From assembly GCA_021604825.1 (NCBI GenBank), contig BQJS01000039.1, forward strand, positions 1 to 27,856: DNA of 27,856 nucleotides. Direction: 5' to 3'. The notes below the pieces were generated by a model. That model did no database searches. It had not been told where the DNA came from and worked only from the letters and a program-made list of their open reading frames with translations. Positions 1-8,612 of this stretch are shown here, in pieces (within the stretch, counting starts at the first letter, position 1; each line of letters starts with the position of its first letter). Made by a program: the position numbers and the translations under genes. This DNA is from Phycisphaerae bacterium (GTDB lineage Bacteria > Planctomycetota > Phycisphaerae > UBA1845).

Positions 1-1587
1 GCGGCATTTGCCATGCGCCCTTGCATGCCGGACGATTGGACATGCCGCTGCATCGATCGCACCGGTTTGCTTGGAGCCAATCCTCAGGACACGCTCACCC
101 AGCGCTTTGAACATCATCTTGCCGAGGTTCAGGAGTGGCGAGCGGGGGAGGCTGAAGAATTCTGCTTACTCTCGTGTAAGGAAGAAGATCCGCAGTTGGC
201 ACTTGCGCTATTGAATTCGGCGCTGTCGCAGGATCCGCACATGACCGAGGCGCTGCTCCTTCGGGCACTTCGATACGAAAAGCTCGGCGAGTTTGAAAAG
301 ATGAAGGTCGATGCCTTGCAAGCGATCGAGCTTCGCAAGGGTGGCGATTTGGCCCACGGTGTGCTGGGGACGGCACAGTACTTGCTTAAGCAATACGTGG
401 ATGCCAACAAGACGCTGACAGAGGCCATCCAGCGCAACCCGCGAAATGTCCTATGGTGGTATGACCGGGCGGTCGTGAAAGGTTACATGGGAAAGTTCGA
501 GGAGTCGTTGTCTGACGCGAACACGGCCATCGGCATTAACTCCAAGTATGCATTTGCCTATGTCGCCCGCGCCATCGCGCAGGTTGGATTGAAGAATTCG
601 GGCGCTGCGATGGAGGACTTCAATCACGCCGAACGATTGGATCCGCGCATCATTGACATCTTTATCCAGCGCTGCGAGTTGTTTTTACTTTCAGGTCAAT
701 TCGACAAAGCGATGGCCGACGCCAACCGTGCCGTCAAACTCAACCCTCGAAACGCGGCTGGGTACCAACGCCGAGCCCACGCTTACATCCTATCGAAGAG
801 ATACGACGAAGCGCTGGAGCCCATCAATAAATGCCTTGAGATGAATCCAGAGGACGCCATTTCACTTCTGCTGAAGGGGATCGTCCATTGTCGGGCGGGC
901 GCGAATGAAGCGGCTCTTGCTGCGCTGGATCAGGCGCTGAAAATCAATCCAACCGATCCGAGGGTGCTTCAGTATCGAGCGAAGGCCCTACTTCGGCTCG
1001 GTCGAAATCAAGAGGCCATTGCCAGCTATTCGCGATGGATTGACTTAAGCCCGTCGGATTCCTACGCATTGATGAAACGCGGCATGGTCTACGAAATGAT
1101 CGGCGAGTCACGCCTCGCACTATCTGACTACGATCGTGCAGCCAACCTCTCTGGGGCAGTGCGTGAGTACTCAGATCTTTGGTCATTTTTACTCTGCAAG
1201 CTTGAGGGTGATGATGGTGGTGCGGCTAATTACTTAGGTGATCGCGTCGAAGACGATGCATTGGTTGGCACCACGGCGACGTGGACGCAGCGACTATTCG
1301 CGTTTGTGACCGACCGCATCGAATTCGTCGAGTTGCTGGACGCTTCATCTGGCTCGAGCGAAACGATCGAAGCATACTATTACGGCGGCGTGAAGGCCCA
1401 GCTGGAGGGAGATCGCGAGGAGGCCATTCGCCGATTCACCGAAAGCGCCGCGCGCAATCACGATGATGTTGTTGAGGGCGACTTCGCGGTCGCTCGCCTT
1501 CGGGCTATGAATGTTGTCTTCACCCCGGACCAATCCCCACCGGACAGTCAATCTGTACCGGAAGGCGGAATCTCTCAACCCAAATAA
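1..1587 (+). CDS. TPR-repeat protein, 5' end outside the window
   Basis: The reading frame is open from base 1, so the first ATG at 13 is probably internal. No ribosome binding site precedes it, and the residues after it already look like the interior of a helical-repeat protein. What is visible is about nine consecutive tetratricopeptide repeats of about 34 residues (roughly residues 75-385 counted from base 13). They show the usual spacing of small residues and the ending 'L-x-P-x' (for example LDPR, LNPRN, MNPED, INPTD, LSPSD). A less regular helical tail ends in a Pro/Ser/Gln-rich segment. No signal peptide or transmembrane helix lies in the visible part. TPRs are protein-binding scaffolds; the partner and the missing N-terminal domain are unknown. 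A planctomycete kinase or sigma-linked TPR protein is possible but not shown. The stop lies 20 nt before the next gene on the same strand, so the two may be cotranscribed. Confidence 0.85.
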   Translation, partial: AAFAMRPCMPDDWTCRCIDRTGLLGANPQDTLTQRFEHHLAEVQEWRAGEAEEFCLLSCKEEDPQLALALLNSALSQDPHMTEALLLRALRYEKLGEFEKMKVDALQAIELRKGGDLAHGVLGTAQYLLKQYVDANKTLTEAIQRNPRNVLWWYDRAVVKGYMGKFEESLSDANTAIGINSKYAFAYVARAIAQVGLKNSGAAMEDFNHAERLDPRIIDIFIQRCELFLLSGQFDKAMADANRAVKLNPRNAAGYQRRAHAYILSKRYDEALEPINKCLEMNPEDAISLLLKGIVHCRAGANEAALAALDQALKINPTDPRVLQYRAKALLRLGRNQEAIASYSRWIDLSPSDSYALMKRGMVYEMIGESRLALSDYDRAANLSGAVREYSDLWSFLLCKLEGDDGGAANYLGDRVEDDALVGTTATWTQRLFAFVTDRIEFVELLDASSGSSETIEAYYYGGVKAQLEGDREEAIRRFTESAARNHDDVVEGDFAVARLRAMNVVFTPDQSPPDSQSVPEGGISQPK

Positions 1588-1607
1588 CCAAACGAAAGCA
1601 ATCGGTC

Positions 1608-4481
1608 ATGAACCAAAAGAACCCGTGTATTCATATTCTCGTCGCTGCTGCCACGCTTGCGTTGATCGCCAGCGAAGTTCGCGCCCAGACACGCGGTGGC
1701 GATCCGGTTATTTATGACAACGGTTCGTTCATCACAGCCAACGATGGGTGTCCGGATTTTGGATACACGGGACGAAGCACACCTTCCGCACCGAACACGG
1801 CATTAGGTCTCGGCATCGATGGACGATCAGCCCGCGTTGCGGACGATTTTGAGATTCCGGTTGGTCAGTCGTGGGATATGACCAGATTGATCTGGCGCAT
1901 GTACCAAGTTAACACGCCGATCACCACCCAGATCGCACGGGCGCACGTTCGCATTTGGACATCGAATCCCTTGAGCGGTGGCACGCCAATACTTGGCGAC
2001 CTCTTGATCGATCGCCATGAGTTTACGATCGACGCCGGAGCGCACCGTACCGGAACCGGCGACACGGTTAGTTGCGCCCGTCGAATCATGAACGTTGAGA
2101 TCGACATGAACTGGGCTCCTGTTCTGCCAGCCGGTCATTATTGGGTTGAAGTCGCGCTACACACTGACGAGTTGCAGACGATATTCGGCCCACCAACGGA
2201 ACCGCGTGGCGGAGCAGACAACGGAATCCGGATGGACCTGGCTGGCGATCCACTATCCTCTACCGACATCGGCTCGGGGCTTCCAATGGATTTCCCGTTT
2301 CAGTTTACCGGCCAACTCGTCGCTGATCCGGTAAACGCTTGTGCTCTGCCTAACGGTACGTGCCAGAACGCCACGCGAGATAACTGCGAAAACACACTCA
2401 ATGGCACGTGGAGTTTTTCGCATCCTTGCGCCGAACTTGGGGCTTGTTGCGACTTCGCTTCGGGCGACTGCGCCGATCCCGTCGAACCAGAAGCATGCGT
2501 CGATGAAACGCAGACGTTCTTCGAGGGCGTGACTTGCGCTGCGCTTCCGATTTGTGGCGCGGTCAATGGAGCGTGCTGCTTTCCTGACGATACACCTGTC
2601 GACTGCCAGTCGTTTACCAGCGGTGTGAATTGCACAGCCGCCGGCGGTTACTGGCATCCCGGGTCGTGCGGCCTCGTCGAGTGTTTCGATTACTGCGAAA
2701 CGCCTGCACCTGTCACCGATGGTATCTCACCATTCGTGACATCGGGAGCGACCACCGACGGACCGCAAGCCAATCAGGACTGCGCACTCGATCCATTGGT
2801 GGGGACAGCCGACATCTGGTTGCGATATCAGTCCACCTTGCTCAACTCCAACGGTGCAGTCACGTTTTCGATCTGCAACAACGATGGATTCGATGCAACG
2901 CTTCAGGTGTATCAGACCGACGCGTCTACCATTTGCGACGATCTCAAGAATACGTCGCTCGCGGAATACTGCGACAACGACGGATGCGGTGTTGTGGGTG
3001 GCTCATCGCTGGTGAATGTTAGCGCTTCTCCGGGCGACGAGTTTCTGATTCGAATTGGCGGGTACGATGGCGACAGCGGTGGTGGTCAGCTTGAGATTCT
3101 ACCCATCGAAGCCGGGACCGGTGCCTGCTGTACATTGGACGGACAATGCAACATCGTCAGCGAAGGTGCTTGCTCGTCGGTTGGCGGGGCGTTCCTTGAA
3201 GGGGCTGACTGTTTCAACGCACAAGCGACCTGCGGACCCATCGGCGCCTGCTGCCTGGGAACCGATGGTTGTGTCGAAACGCCCGAACTGGGTTGTACAT
3301 CTCAAAGCGGCATGTTCCTCGGCGATGGATCGACATGTGTGAGTCCTGCCGATTGCGATGGTGACGGGGAGACGAACTTCTGTGCGCTCGCGGGTGGGGC
3401 ACCAGACTGCAACGAAAACACCATTCCGGACAGTTGCGACATTGATCCGATCATTGGAATCACGACGGACTGTGATGGGAATACGATTCCCGACGAGTGC
3501 GAATTGCTGCCATTGTGTTGCCCGGGCGATCCCGATCTGAGCAAGACGATCGATGCAGGAGACATCACGCACATCGTCGATGCGCTGCTTGCTTCAACGA
3601 CCGATTGCCAAACGCTCGAATACTGTCGTACCGACACCAACCAAGATCAACGCCTCAACGGCAAGGATATCGCCGCGTTTGTGAATCTAATGCAGAGTGA
3701 TCCGGTTTGCGATCCTGTGTTGCACGTCAGCGCACGAGTGATTGTGCCCCCGCCAACAGACCGCGCCAATGCGGTGTTCGTCTTGGATCAAGACGGCGAA
3801 CTGTTGCGATCGTATCCGCAGGTGCCAGCAGCCGCTGCCGATGGCTTTGGTTATCGAGATGGTGCGAGCGACGGTACTTACGTGTACTTCGGCTGGATTG
3901 GTGGTGTCGCGAGACACAACGCTGACGGTAGCGGTGGCGTTCAGATTATCACGGGCCCGACGCCCGGTACCGAAACGACTTGGCGCACCTTGGCGTATGA
4001 CCCGACGGGTGACGGTGGTAACGGAAGCCTGTGGACGCAGAGCTTCTTCTCCGACTTGGTCGAAAGCGATCTGTCCGGCAACCTGCTCAATCAGTTCCCC
4101 AATAGCGGTGAAGGGTTCTACGGAATGACTTACAACAATGCCACCGGCATGCTCTGGGGGCATGGGTTGGATGGAACTACGTTATCCGCGAGAATCTATG
4201 AAATTGATCCAGAGACGGGATTGTTGACAGGCGTGTCTCACCCTTCGCACCACAACGTTCCCGGCGGTGCTGATGACGGCTTCGCTTTTTATGGCGGTCT
4301 GAGTTCAAACGATGCCACCGGGACGATGTTTGGTGTTCTGCAAGGATCGCCCAACGACGGGATATTCAGCATGGACTCAAGCGGTGCATTAACACCACCG
4401 CTCAGCCCCAACCCACGCGTAGACTTTGAATTCCAATCGGGCACCAATGCCGCACTGGGTGTCGCCGCCGTGCAACCGTAG
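1608..4481 (+). CDS. Secreted Cys-rich protein with internal dockerin-like domain
   Basis: A 957-residue exported protein. Residues 1-26 form a signal peptide (hydrophobic core followed by V-R-A, cleavage likely before Q27). An N-terminal beta domain (about 30-240) is followed by Cys-rich blocks starting G-A-C-C, which occur four times in two clusters (about 280-360 and 505-590). Between the clusters is a beta-sandwich-like region resembling pre-peptidase C-terminal domains. Residues about 590-635 contain two 'N-T-I-P-D-x-C' motifs of the calcium-binding type seen in planctomycete secreted proteins. A dockerin type I-like pair of EF-hand loops follows (about 637-700), the second reading D-T-N-Q-D-Q-R-L-N-G-K-D. 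The C-terminal 250 residues look like a propeller rich in Gly/Asp turns. The role is unknown; cell-surface or extracellular binding is an inference. It starts 20 nt after the TPR gene with only a weak ribosome binding site, and converges on the phosphatase gene. Confidence 0.85.
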   Translation: MNQKNPCIHILVAAATLALIASEVRAQTRGGDPVIYDNGSFITANDGCPDFGYTGRSTPSAPNTALGLGIDGRSARVADDFEIPVGQSWDMTRLIWRMYQVNTPITTQIARAHVRIWTSNPLSGGTPILGDLLIDRHEFTIDAGAHRTGTGDTVSCARRIMNVEIDMNWAPVLPAGHYWVEVALHTDELQTIFGPPTEPRGGADNGIRMDLAGDPLSSTDIGSGLPMDFPFQFTGQLVADPVNACALPNGTCQNATRDNCENTLNGTWSFSHPCAELGACCDFASGDCADPVEPEACVDETQTFFEGVTCAALPICGAVNGACCFPDDTPVDCQSFTSGVNCTAAGGYWHPGSCGLVECFDYCETPAPVTDGISPFVTSGATTDGPQANQDCALDPLVGTADIWLRYQSTLLNSNGAVTFSICNNDGFDATLQVYQTDASTICDDLKNTSLAEYCDNDGCGVVGGSSLVNVSASPGDEFLIRIGGYDGDSGGGQLEILPIEAGTGACCTLDGQCNIVSEGACSSVGGAFLEGADCFNAQATCGPIGACCLGTDGCVETPELGCTSQSGMFLGDGSTCVSPADCDGDGETNFCALAGGAPDCNENTIPDSCDIDPIIGITTDCDGNTIPDECELLPLCCPGDPDLSKTIDAGDITHIVDALLASTTDCQTLEYCRTDTNQDQRLNGKDIAAFVNLMQSDPVCDPVLHVSARVIVPPPTDRANAVFVLDQDGELLRSYPQVPAAAADGFGYRDGASDGTYVYFGWIGGVARHNADGSGGVQIITGPTPGTETTWRTLAYDPTGDGGNGSLWTQSFFSDLVESDLSGNLLNQFPNSGEGFYGMTYNNATGMLWGHGLDGTTLSARIYEIDPETGLLTGVSHPSHHNVPGGADDGFAFYGGLSSNDATGTMFGVLQGSPNDGIFSMDSSGALTPPLSPNPRVDFEFQSGTNAALGVAAVQP

Positions 4482-4507
4482 CGTTGCTGCTGGCCATCTG
4501 CGTTTGT

Positions 4508-4990
4508 TCAAGTTAATCGAAGTTCGTCGACCCAGTCGAATTGTGCTTGCGTGTCGGGGACTGCGCAGCCGCGTGATGCCTCGATCAATTCAAACGATCT
4601 TGCTGTGGTCAGTCCGGTTTGGCGTAGCAGGCACGCGGCGACCAGCGATGAGCGACCGATCCCCATTCTGCAATGGATTGCGATTGCTTTCTTCTCAGCC
4701 AATCGCATATCGAGTTCTTTCAAAAGCACGTTGAAGTCGGCTAGGTCGGAAGGTACGGAGCGGTCTTCGATGGGGAAGCGCACGTATTCGATGCCGTGGG
4801 TTGCGCACTGCTGCGCTTCTTCGCGCAATTCGAGTTCCTCGACTTCATCATCGGTGAGCAGCGATACAACCACATCGACCGATTGGGAGCGGAGCGATTT
4901 GATCTCGGTTTCGAGCCAATCTGCCCCTCGCGGGCGGGCCATGATTGCTTGCCGCGAGTTGATTTCGCTAATCCAGTAGAGTTTGACCAT
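4508..4990 (-). CDS. Dual-specificity/tyrosine phosphatase-like protein
   Basis: A 160-residue cytoplasmic protein carrying the Cys-phosphatase P-loop H-C-R-M-G-I-G-R-S-S (the C-x5-R signature: nucleophilic Cys, phosphate-binding Arg, Ser after Arg). A D-R-S segment about 30 residues upstream (following F-P-I-E) is where the general-acid Asp would sit. The domain fills the whole protein, as in small bacterial dual-specificity phosphatases. The frame is open further upstream to 5035, but the ATG at 4990 is preferred: an AGGA lies 10 nt upstream, and the sequence after it (V-K-L-Y-W-I) is where the fold begins. The gene stands alone on this strand, divergent from the BlaI-type gene and convergent with the dockerin protein gene (26 nt between stops). 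The substrate cannot be read from sequence. Dephosphorylation of targets of the local Ser/Thr kinase is conceivable but untested. Confidence 0.82.
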   Translation of the reverse strand: MVKLYWISEINSRQAIMARPRGADWLETEIKSLRSQSVDVVVSLLTDDEVEELELREEAQQCATHGIEYVRFPIEDRSVPSDLADFNVLLKELDMRLAEKKAIAIHCRMGIGRSSLVAACLLRQTGLTTARSFELIEASRGCAVPDTQAQFDWVDELRLT

Positions 4991-5051
4991 GCAGGCGCAA
5001 TCCTGACACATCGGGCTCCACAAGTCCATACACATTGATTTAAGTTTCCGG

Positions 5052-5098
5052 TTGTAATCCTCCGACGATTGTAGTAGGCTGTCTACGACGCCTGTAGG
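5052..5098. promoter_or_regulatory. Candidate BlaI-type operator and divergent promoter region
   Basis: Between the divergent phosphatase and BlaI-type genes lies a cluster of TGTA/GTAG half-sites: TTGTAA (5052-5057), TTGTAG (5069-5074), CTAC (5083-5086) and TGTAG (5093-5097). The last three are spaced by about one helical turn and form overlapping imperfect inverted repeats. BlaI/MecI repressors are known to bind TACA/TGTA dyads, so an operator here is plausible. TTGTAA with TAGGCT (5075-5080) at 17 nt is a possible + strand promoter. TACAAT on the - strand (5073-5068) is a possible -10 box for the phosphatase. The spacing does not match the classical staphylococcal site, so this is tentative. 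Confidence 0.35.
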
Positions 5099-5167
5099 AG
5101 GCTGGGCGTTGCGGTTTGGTTGGGTTTTGCCTCATCCGGGCCGGTTCCCTCTGGAGAAAAATACTGA

Positions 5168-5548
5168 ATGGCTGAGAACGAATACGAATTGGGTGGCGCT
5201 GAGCTGGACGTGTTGCGCGCCCTTTGGGATGGCGGGCCGGGAACGGTTCGCGATGTGATGGCCCACTTGCCTGCCCGGCGGCGCAAAGTTGCCTACACGA
5301 CCGTTCAAACGCTTTTGCACCGTTTGGAGCAAAAGGGTTACGTCAAATGCGATAAGTCGGATCTTGCCCATGTGTTTCGGGCCAAGCTGACGCGCGAACG
5401 GGTGCAGCGGGCCCGCCTCAAATCGATGGTCGGTCAGTTGTACGACGGAGCCGTCGGAGCGATGGCGCTGCATCTGGTGAAAACGCAGAAGCTGAGTCGC
5501 GATGAGTTGGCTGAGTTGCAGAGACTCATTGAGAAACTCGACGAGTGA
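5168..5548 (+). CDS. BlaI/MecI/CopY-family transcriptional repressor
   Basis: A 126-residue protein of normal length for BlaI-type repressors. The N-terminal two-thirds is a winged helix: 'G-G-A-E-L-D-V-L-R-A-L-W' at residues 9-20 is the typical first helix, and 'A-Y-T-T-V-Q-T-L-L-H-R-L-E-Q-K-G' at 42-57 is the family-defining recognition helix leading into the wing. The last 45 residues form the helical dimerisation tail. Family members bind operator dyads as dimers and are removed when a partner M56/BlaR1-type membrane protease is activated. Such a protease is encoded next (143 nt away). The ATG is preceded by GGAGA at 10 nt. It probably represses its own operon. The ligand or stress sensed is unknown; nothing here points to beta-lactams, since neither a beta-lactamase nor a penicillin-binding domain is present. 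Confidence 0.92.
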   Translation: MAENEYELGGAELDVLRALWDGGPGTVRDVMAHLPARRRKVAYTTVQTLLHRLEQKGYVKCDKSDLAHVFRAKLTRERVQRARLKSMVGQLYDGAVGAMALHLVKTQKLSRDELAELQRLIEKLDE

Positions 5549-5691
5549 CGGTTGTTTGAATTGCTCTAATCGACTCTCCCCGGTAACTCAGCGAGGTCTT
5601 ATCGAATCAGTTTGAGTTTGAGTGATGCACGGCTCGTGCCTGTTGGGGCGAGCCTTGTCCAGACGGTTGCGTTTGGTGGCTTGAACGAACC

Positions 5692-8442
5692 ATGCAGCGG
5701 ATGGAATTGGATATGCAGTGGGTGGAAATCATCTTGGATGCGATGTGGCGCGGGGCGATTGCGGTGATTCCGTTGGCCTTGCTGACGGCAGCCATCTGCC
5801 GCCAACTGAAACATCGGCCTGGTGCGCGGCATGGGCTTTGGCTTGTCGCGATGTTGGGGTTGATCGTTGTGCCATTCTTGCCGTCTGCGATTCGGTTGCG
5901 ACCCAAGCCGATAGCCAGTGCGACGTTACCAACAGCAATCGACGATGCAGAGACGCCAGTCCCGCCAACAACAACAGCGCCCACGAGCGAATCCAATCGT
6001 AATATCACGCCGATTGCCGAAAACACTGCAACTGAAGCTGGATTCGCTCAACAAGATGCTACTCTAATGGATGAGCACCGTCCGAAGAATTCCGTCAATC
6101 ACCGATTGTCTCAACTTGAACCGGTCGGGCAATTGGACGGCGTGCTCGATTCGAACCTCGAAGTAATAGACCCCACGACTGAGCCTGATAGGCCATTGTC
6201 GGGCGAATCCCCAAAGCACATTGCAAGTGGGGCCATCGCGCCTGCAATGGAATACGATTCAGTTGGAGCAGCCAAGACCCATCAGGTTGTCGCCAATACT
6301 TCGCAAGATTCATCACCGCCATCGTTTGTGCGGCGACACTTGCTGACACTCATTGGAGCGTGGCGTAAGTGGGTCGGGCAGTTGGCGGCTGCTCGCGACG
6401 CGCTCGGTGGCATCTCGCCGATTCCTGCATCGCTTTGGCTGTTCGGATCAGTGTTGTACGCGTTGCTCTACGGTCTAAATGGTTGGCGTTGGGCGCGGCG
6501 ACTTCGACACGCTGACAAAGCTCCGTTCGATACAAGACACCTTGTCTTTCGGGTGGCTCGTTCGTTGGGTTTGAAGAATGTACCGGAGTGCGTGGTCGTG
6601 AATCGTCGGGTTTCGCCGATGATCTGGTGCGGTTGGCGGCGACGATTGGTATTGCCAGCCGAGCTTTGGAATGAGTTGGATGCCGGTGGTCGGGTGGCAG
6701 TGGTGACGCATGAACTCGCACACTTGCACCGTCGCGATCATTGGGTGCGATGGATCGATGTTGTGGTGGGATGTTTGTACTGGTGGCATCCGATGGTGTG
6801 GTGGGTGCGTTCGCGCATCTCCGCCGAAGCCGAAAACTGCTGCGACGCCTGGGTGACGTGGCTGCATCCGAAGAGCCGCCGCGCATATGCAGAAGCACTG
6901 CTGACCGCGCGACGCCACATTTCAACTGACGTTCACACCGCACCCGCGCTGGGTATTGGTGCGGCGACACGAAAATCAAAAAACTTTGCCAGGAGACTAA
7001 CGATGATTATGACGCGAAAAGATGCCCCAGGGATGGCCGCCACGGACTTGGTGTTTGCGCTGGCAGTCGTGTGTGCGGGTTGGCTTGCAACGCCCGCGCA
7101 GACCGGGGCGGCTGAACCACCGGAGGCTGATGATGCGTACGTGGTTGTATCGTCGGATGATGGCGTGATTACTGTGGGGAGTGCTCCCAAGGATATTCCG
7201 GTTGTCGTACACACGGCTGCATCTCAGGGGATTGGAGATCCTGCCGGTCGTGGCGGTCAAGACAACGAAACAAAGGATCGACTCGAACGCCTTGAACGTC
7301 AGATGTCCCGGCTTATGGAGATTATGGAATCAAGAGAGGGCAGAGGAATTCGTAGCGGCGTGGTGTCGCGGCGACCTGCTCTCGTCCCTGTACCGCCAGT
7401 GCCTTCTGTACCGCCAGTTCCTTCTTTGCCGAAAGTATTTCGATCGCGCCCATCGCAGTCTGTGACCGAAAGTCTGGCGCGGCGTCAAAAGGGAATGACC
7501 AAATCGAAGTCCACCTATTCATTGCCCGCCGGCAAACTGAAGGCCCTGACGAACTTGATGGCCCGCGACGATGTTCCAGTCTTGATCACACCGGGCAAGA
7601 ACTCCATTACGGTCCAGGGGACTGCAGCCCAGCACGAAGTCTTCAAGCGTTTCATTGAAGTCATCGGTGGCGACGAGCAGCAGCGCATTAAGATTGGCGG
7701 TGGAAAACTCGACGCACTTTCGGCGTTGATGATACGCGATGACGTTCCGGTTCGTGTTGCACCTGGCAAAGATCATATCAATGTAATTGGTTCACCGGCT
7801 GAGCGAGAAGCCGTCGCCGATTTCATCAAACTGATTCAAGGTGAACCCGTTACTTCCAGGCGACCCAGCTCGGGGAGCGCGTTGTGGAACAACAACAGTC
7901 AAGCGTTTCCTTACGGCCAGCAGTCGCAGTCATCTTCATTTGGCAACGTCGAGAAAGCATATCAATCGGCAAGGCAAAGTGCGATTCAATCGCGTGAACG
8001 TGCGATCCGCGAAGAGCGCAGCGCTCTCCAGAAACAACAGCGTGAGATGCGTCGCCTGTCGCGAGTGTTGAATTCGCAACAAGAGGCTGCAGAAAGCAAT
8101 GCGGAACTGCAGCGCGAGAAAGCTGAACAAATGCGCGAGAAAATGGAGCGCTTGCTCGAACAAACGCAAGAACTCAAAGAGCGGGCGAACGGTGCGGGTG
8201 TCGATTCCAGACGCAACGTCTTAAGTGAATTGGCCGCGGCTCGTGAAGTCGTCGCCAAACTCGAGCGTGAATTGGCTCTGGCGTCGGCGGAAGCGAACGG
8301 ACATTTGCAGCATGTTGAGGCTCTTCAGGTGCAAATCGAAAGGATCGAATCCGAAGCCGATAAGCTGGAATCTCGCGGGGATGAATTGGAAGATGTCGCC
8401 GAGCAAATCGCCGAGGAGATGGCTGAGGTCATCGAATCCTAG
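5692..8442 (+). CDS. M56-family (BlaR1-like) membrane metallopeptidase with large exported C-terminal region
   Basis: A 916-residue protein. Hydrophobic segments lie at about 20-36, 48-66, 247-263 and 449-468. The zinc site H-E-L-A-H is at residues 340-344, followed after about 40 residues by the E-N-C-C-D-A segment expected to supply the third ligand, as in M56 peptidases. A long low-complexity linker (67-235) separates the first two helices from the protease part. After the last helix comes a predicted exported region: a short coiled coil (about 527-547), a Pro/Val-rich stretch (563-582), two copies of a 50-residue alpha/beta unit (613-717), and a long Arg/Glu-rich coiled coil to the C-terminus. 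No penicillin-binding sensor domain is present. In this family protease activation inactivates BlaI; the neighbouring repressor makes that likely. The start is uncertain: ATGs at 5692, 5701 and 5713, the last having the best upstream GGATGG. Confidence 0.85.
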   Translation: MQRMELDMQWVEIILDAMWRGAIAVIPLALLTAAICRQLKHRPGARHGLWLVAMLGLIVVPFLPSAIRLRPKPIASATLPTAIDDAETPVPPTTTAPTSESNRNITPIAENTATEAGFAQQDATLMDEHRPKNSVNHRLSQLEPVGQLDGVLDSNLEVIDPTTEPDRPLSGESPKHIASGAIAPAMEYDSVGAAKTHQVVANTSQDSSPPSFVRRHLLTLIGAWRKWVGQLAAARDALGGISPIPASLWLFGSVLYALLYGLNGWRWARRLRHADKAPFDTRHLVFRVARSLGLKNVPECVVVNRRVSPMIWCGWRRRLVLPAELWNELDAGGRVAVVTHELAHLHRRDHWVRWIDVVVGCLYWWHPMVWWVRSRISAEAENCCDAWVTWLHPKSRRAYAEALLTARRHISTDVHTAPALGIGAATRKSKNFARRLTMIMTRKDAPGMAATDLVFALAVVCAGWLATPAQTGAAEPPEADDAYVVVSSDDGVITVGSAPKDIPVVVHTAASQGIGDPAGRGGQDNETKDRLERLERQMSRLMEIMESREGRGIRSGVVSRRPALVPVPPVPSVPPVPSLPKVFRSRPSQSVTESLARRQKGMTKSKSTYSLPAGKLKALTNLMARDDVPVLITPGKNSITVQGTAAQHEVFKRFIEVIGGDEQQRIKIGGGKLDALSALMIRDDVPVRVAPGKDHINVIGSPAEREAVADFIKLIQGEPVTSRRPSSGSALWNNNSQAFPYGQQSQSSSFGNVEKAYQSARQSAIQSRERAIREERSALQKQQREMRRLSRVLNSQQEAAESNAELQREKAEQMREKMERLLEQTQELKERANGAGVDSRRNVLSELAAAREVVAKLERELALASAEANGHLQHVEALQVQIERIESEADKLESRGDELEDVAEQIAEEMAEVIES

Positions 8443-8446
8443 GTTC

Positions 8447-8487
8447 GCATGGCGGCTGTGGATTGGCCATGCCGATCGCACTGATCG
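8447..8487 (+). other. Two tandem hairpins just after the M56 gene
   Basis: Five bases after the stop codon, GCATGGC (8447-8453) and GCCATGC (8466-8472) form a perfect 7-bp stem with a 12-nt loop. CGATC (8473-8477) and GATCG (8483-8487) follow at once with a 5-nt loop. No T-run follows, so this is not a standard terminator. It could be an RNA processing or stability element that sets the level of the downstream TPR-exbB-exbD part. The rest of the 170-base gap (8488-8602) shows nothing I can name. Confidence 0.3.
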
Positions 8488-8612
8488 AACCGTTTCAGTT
8501 GTCGCCTATCAGTTTCAATCGTTTCATCATCAAAGTGTTGTGTTGCACCGAAATTGGCCGTCGCGGTCATGGTAGCGGAATCGGTGTGCGAACGTGTTGA
8601 AAGAGGGGATTC

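Noticed and set aside
5631..5654. GGCTCG/CGAGCC hairpin between the BlaI-type and M56 genes
   Set aside because: Six base pairs with a 12-nt loop and no T-run; too weak to call a terminator or attenuator.
5168..8442. Beta-lactam resistance system
   Set aside because: The BlaI/M56 pair resembles BlaI/BlaR1, but there is no penicillin-binding sensor domain and no beta-lactamase in the operon.
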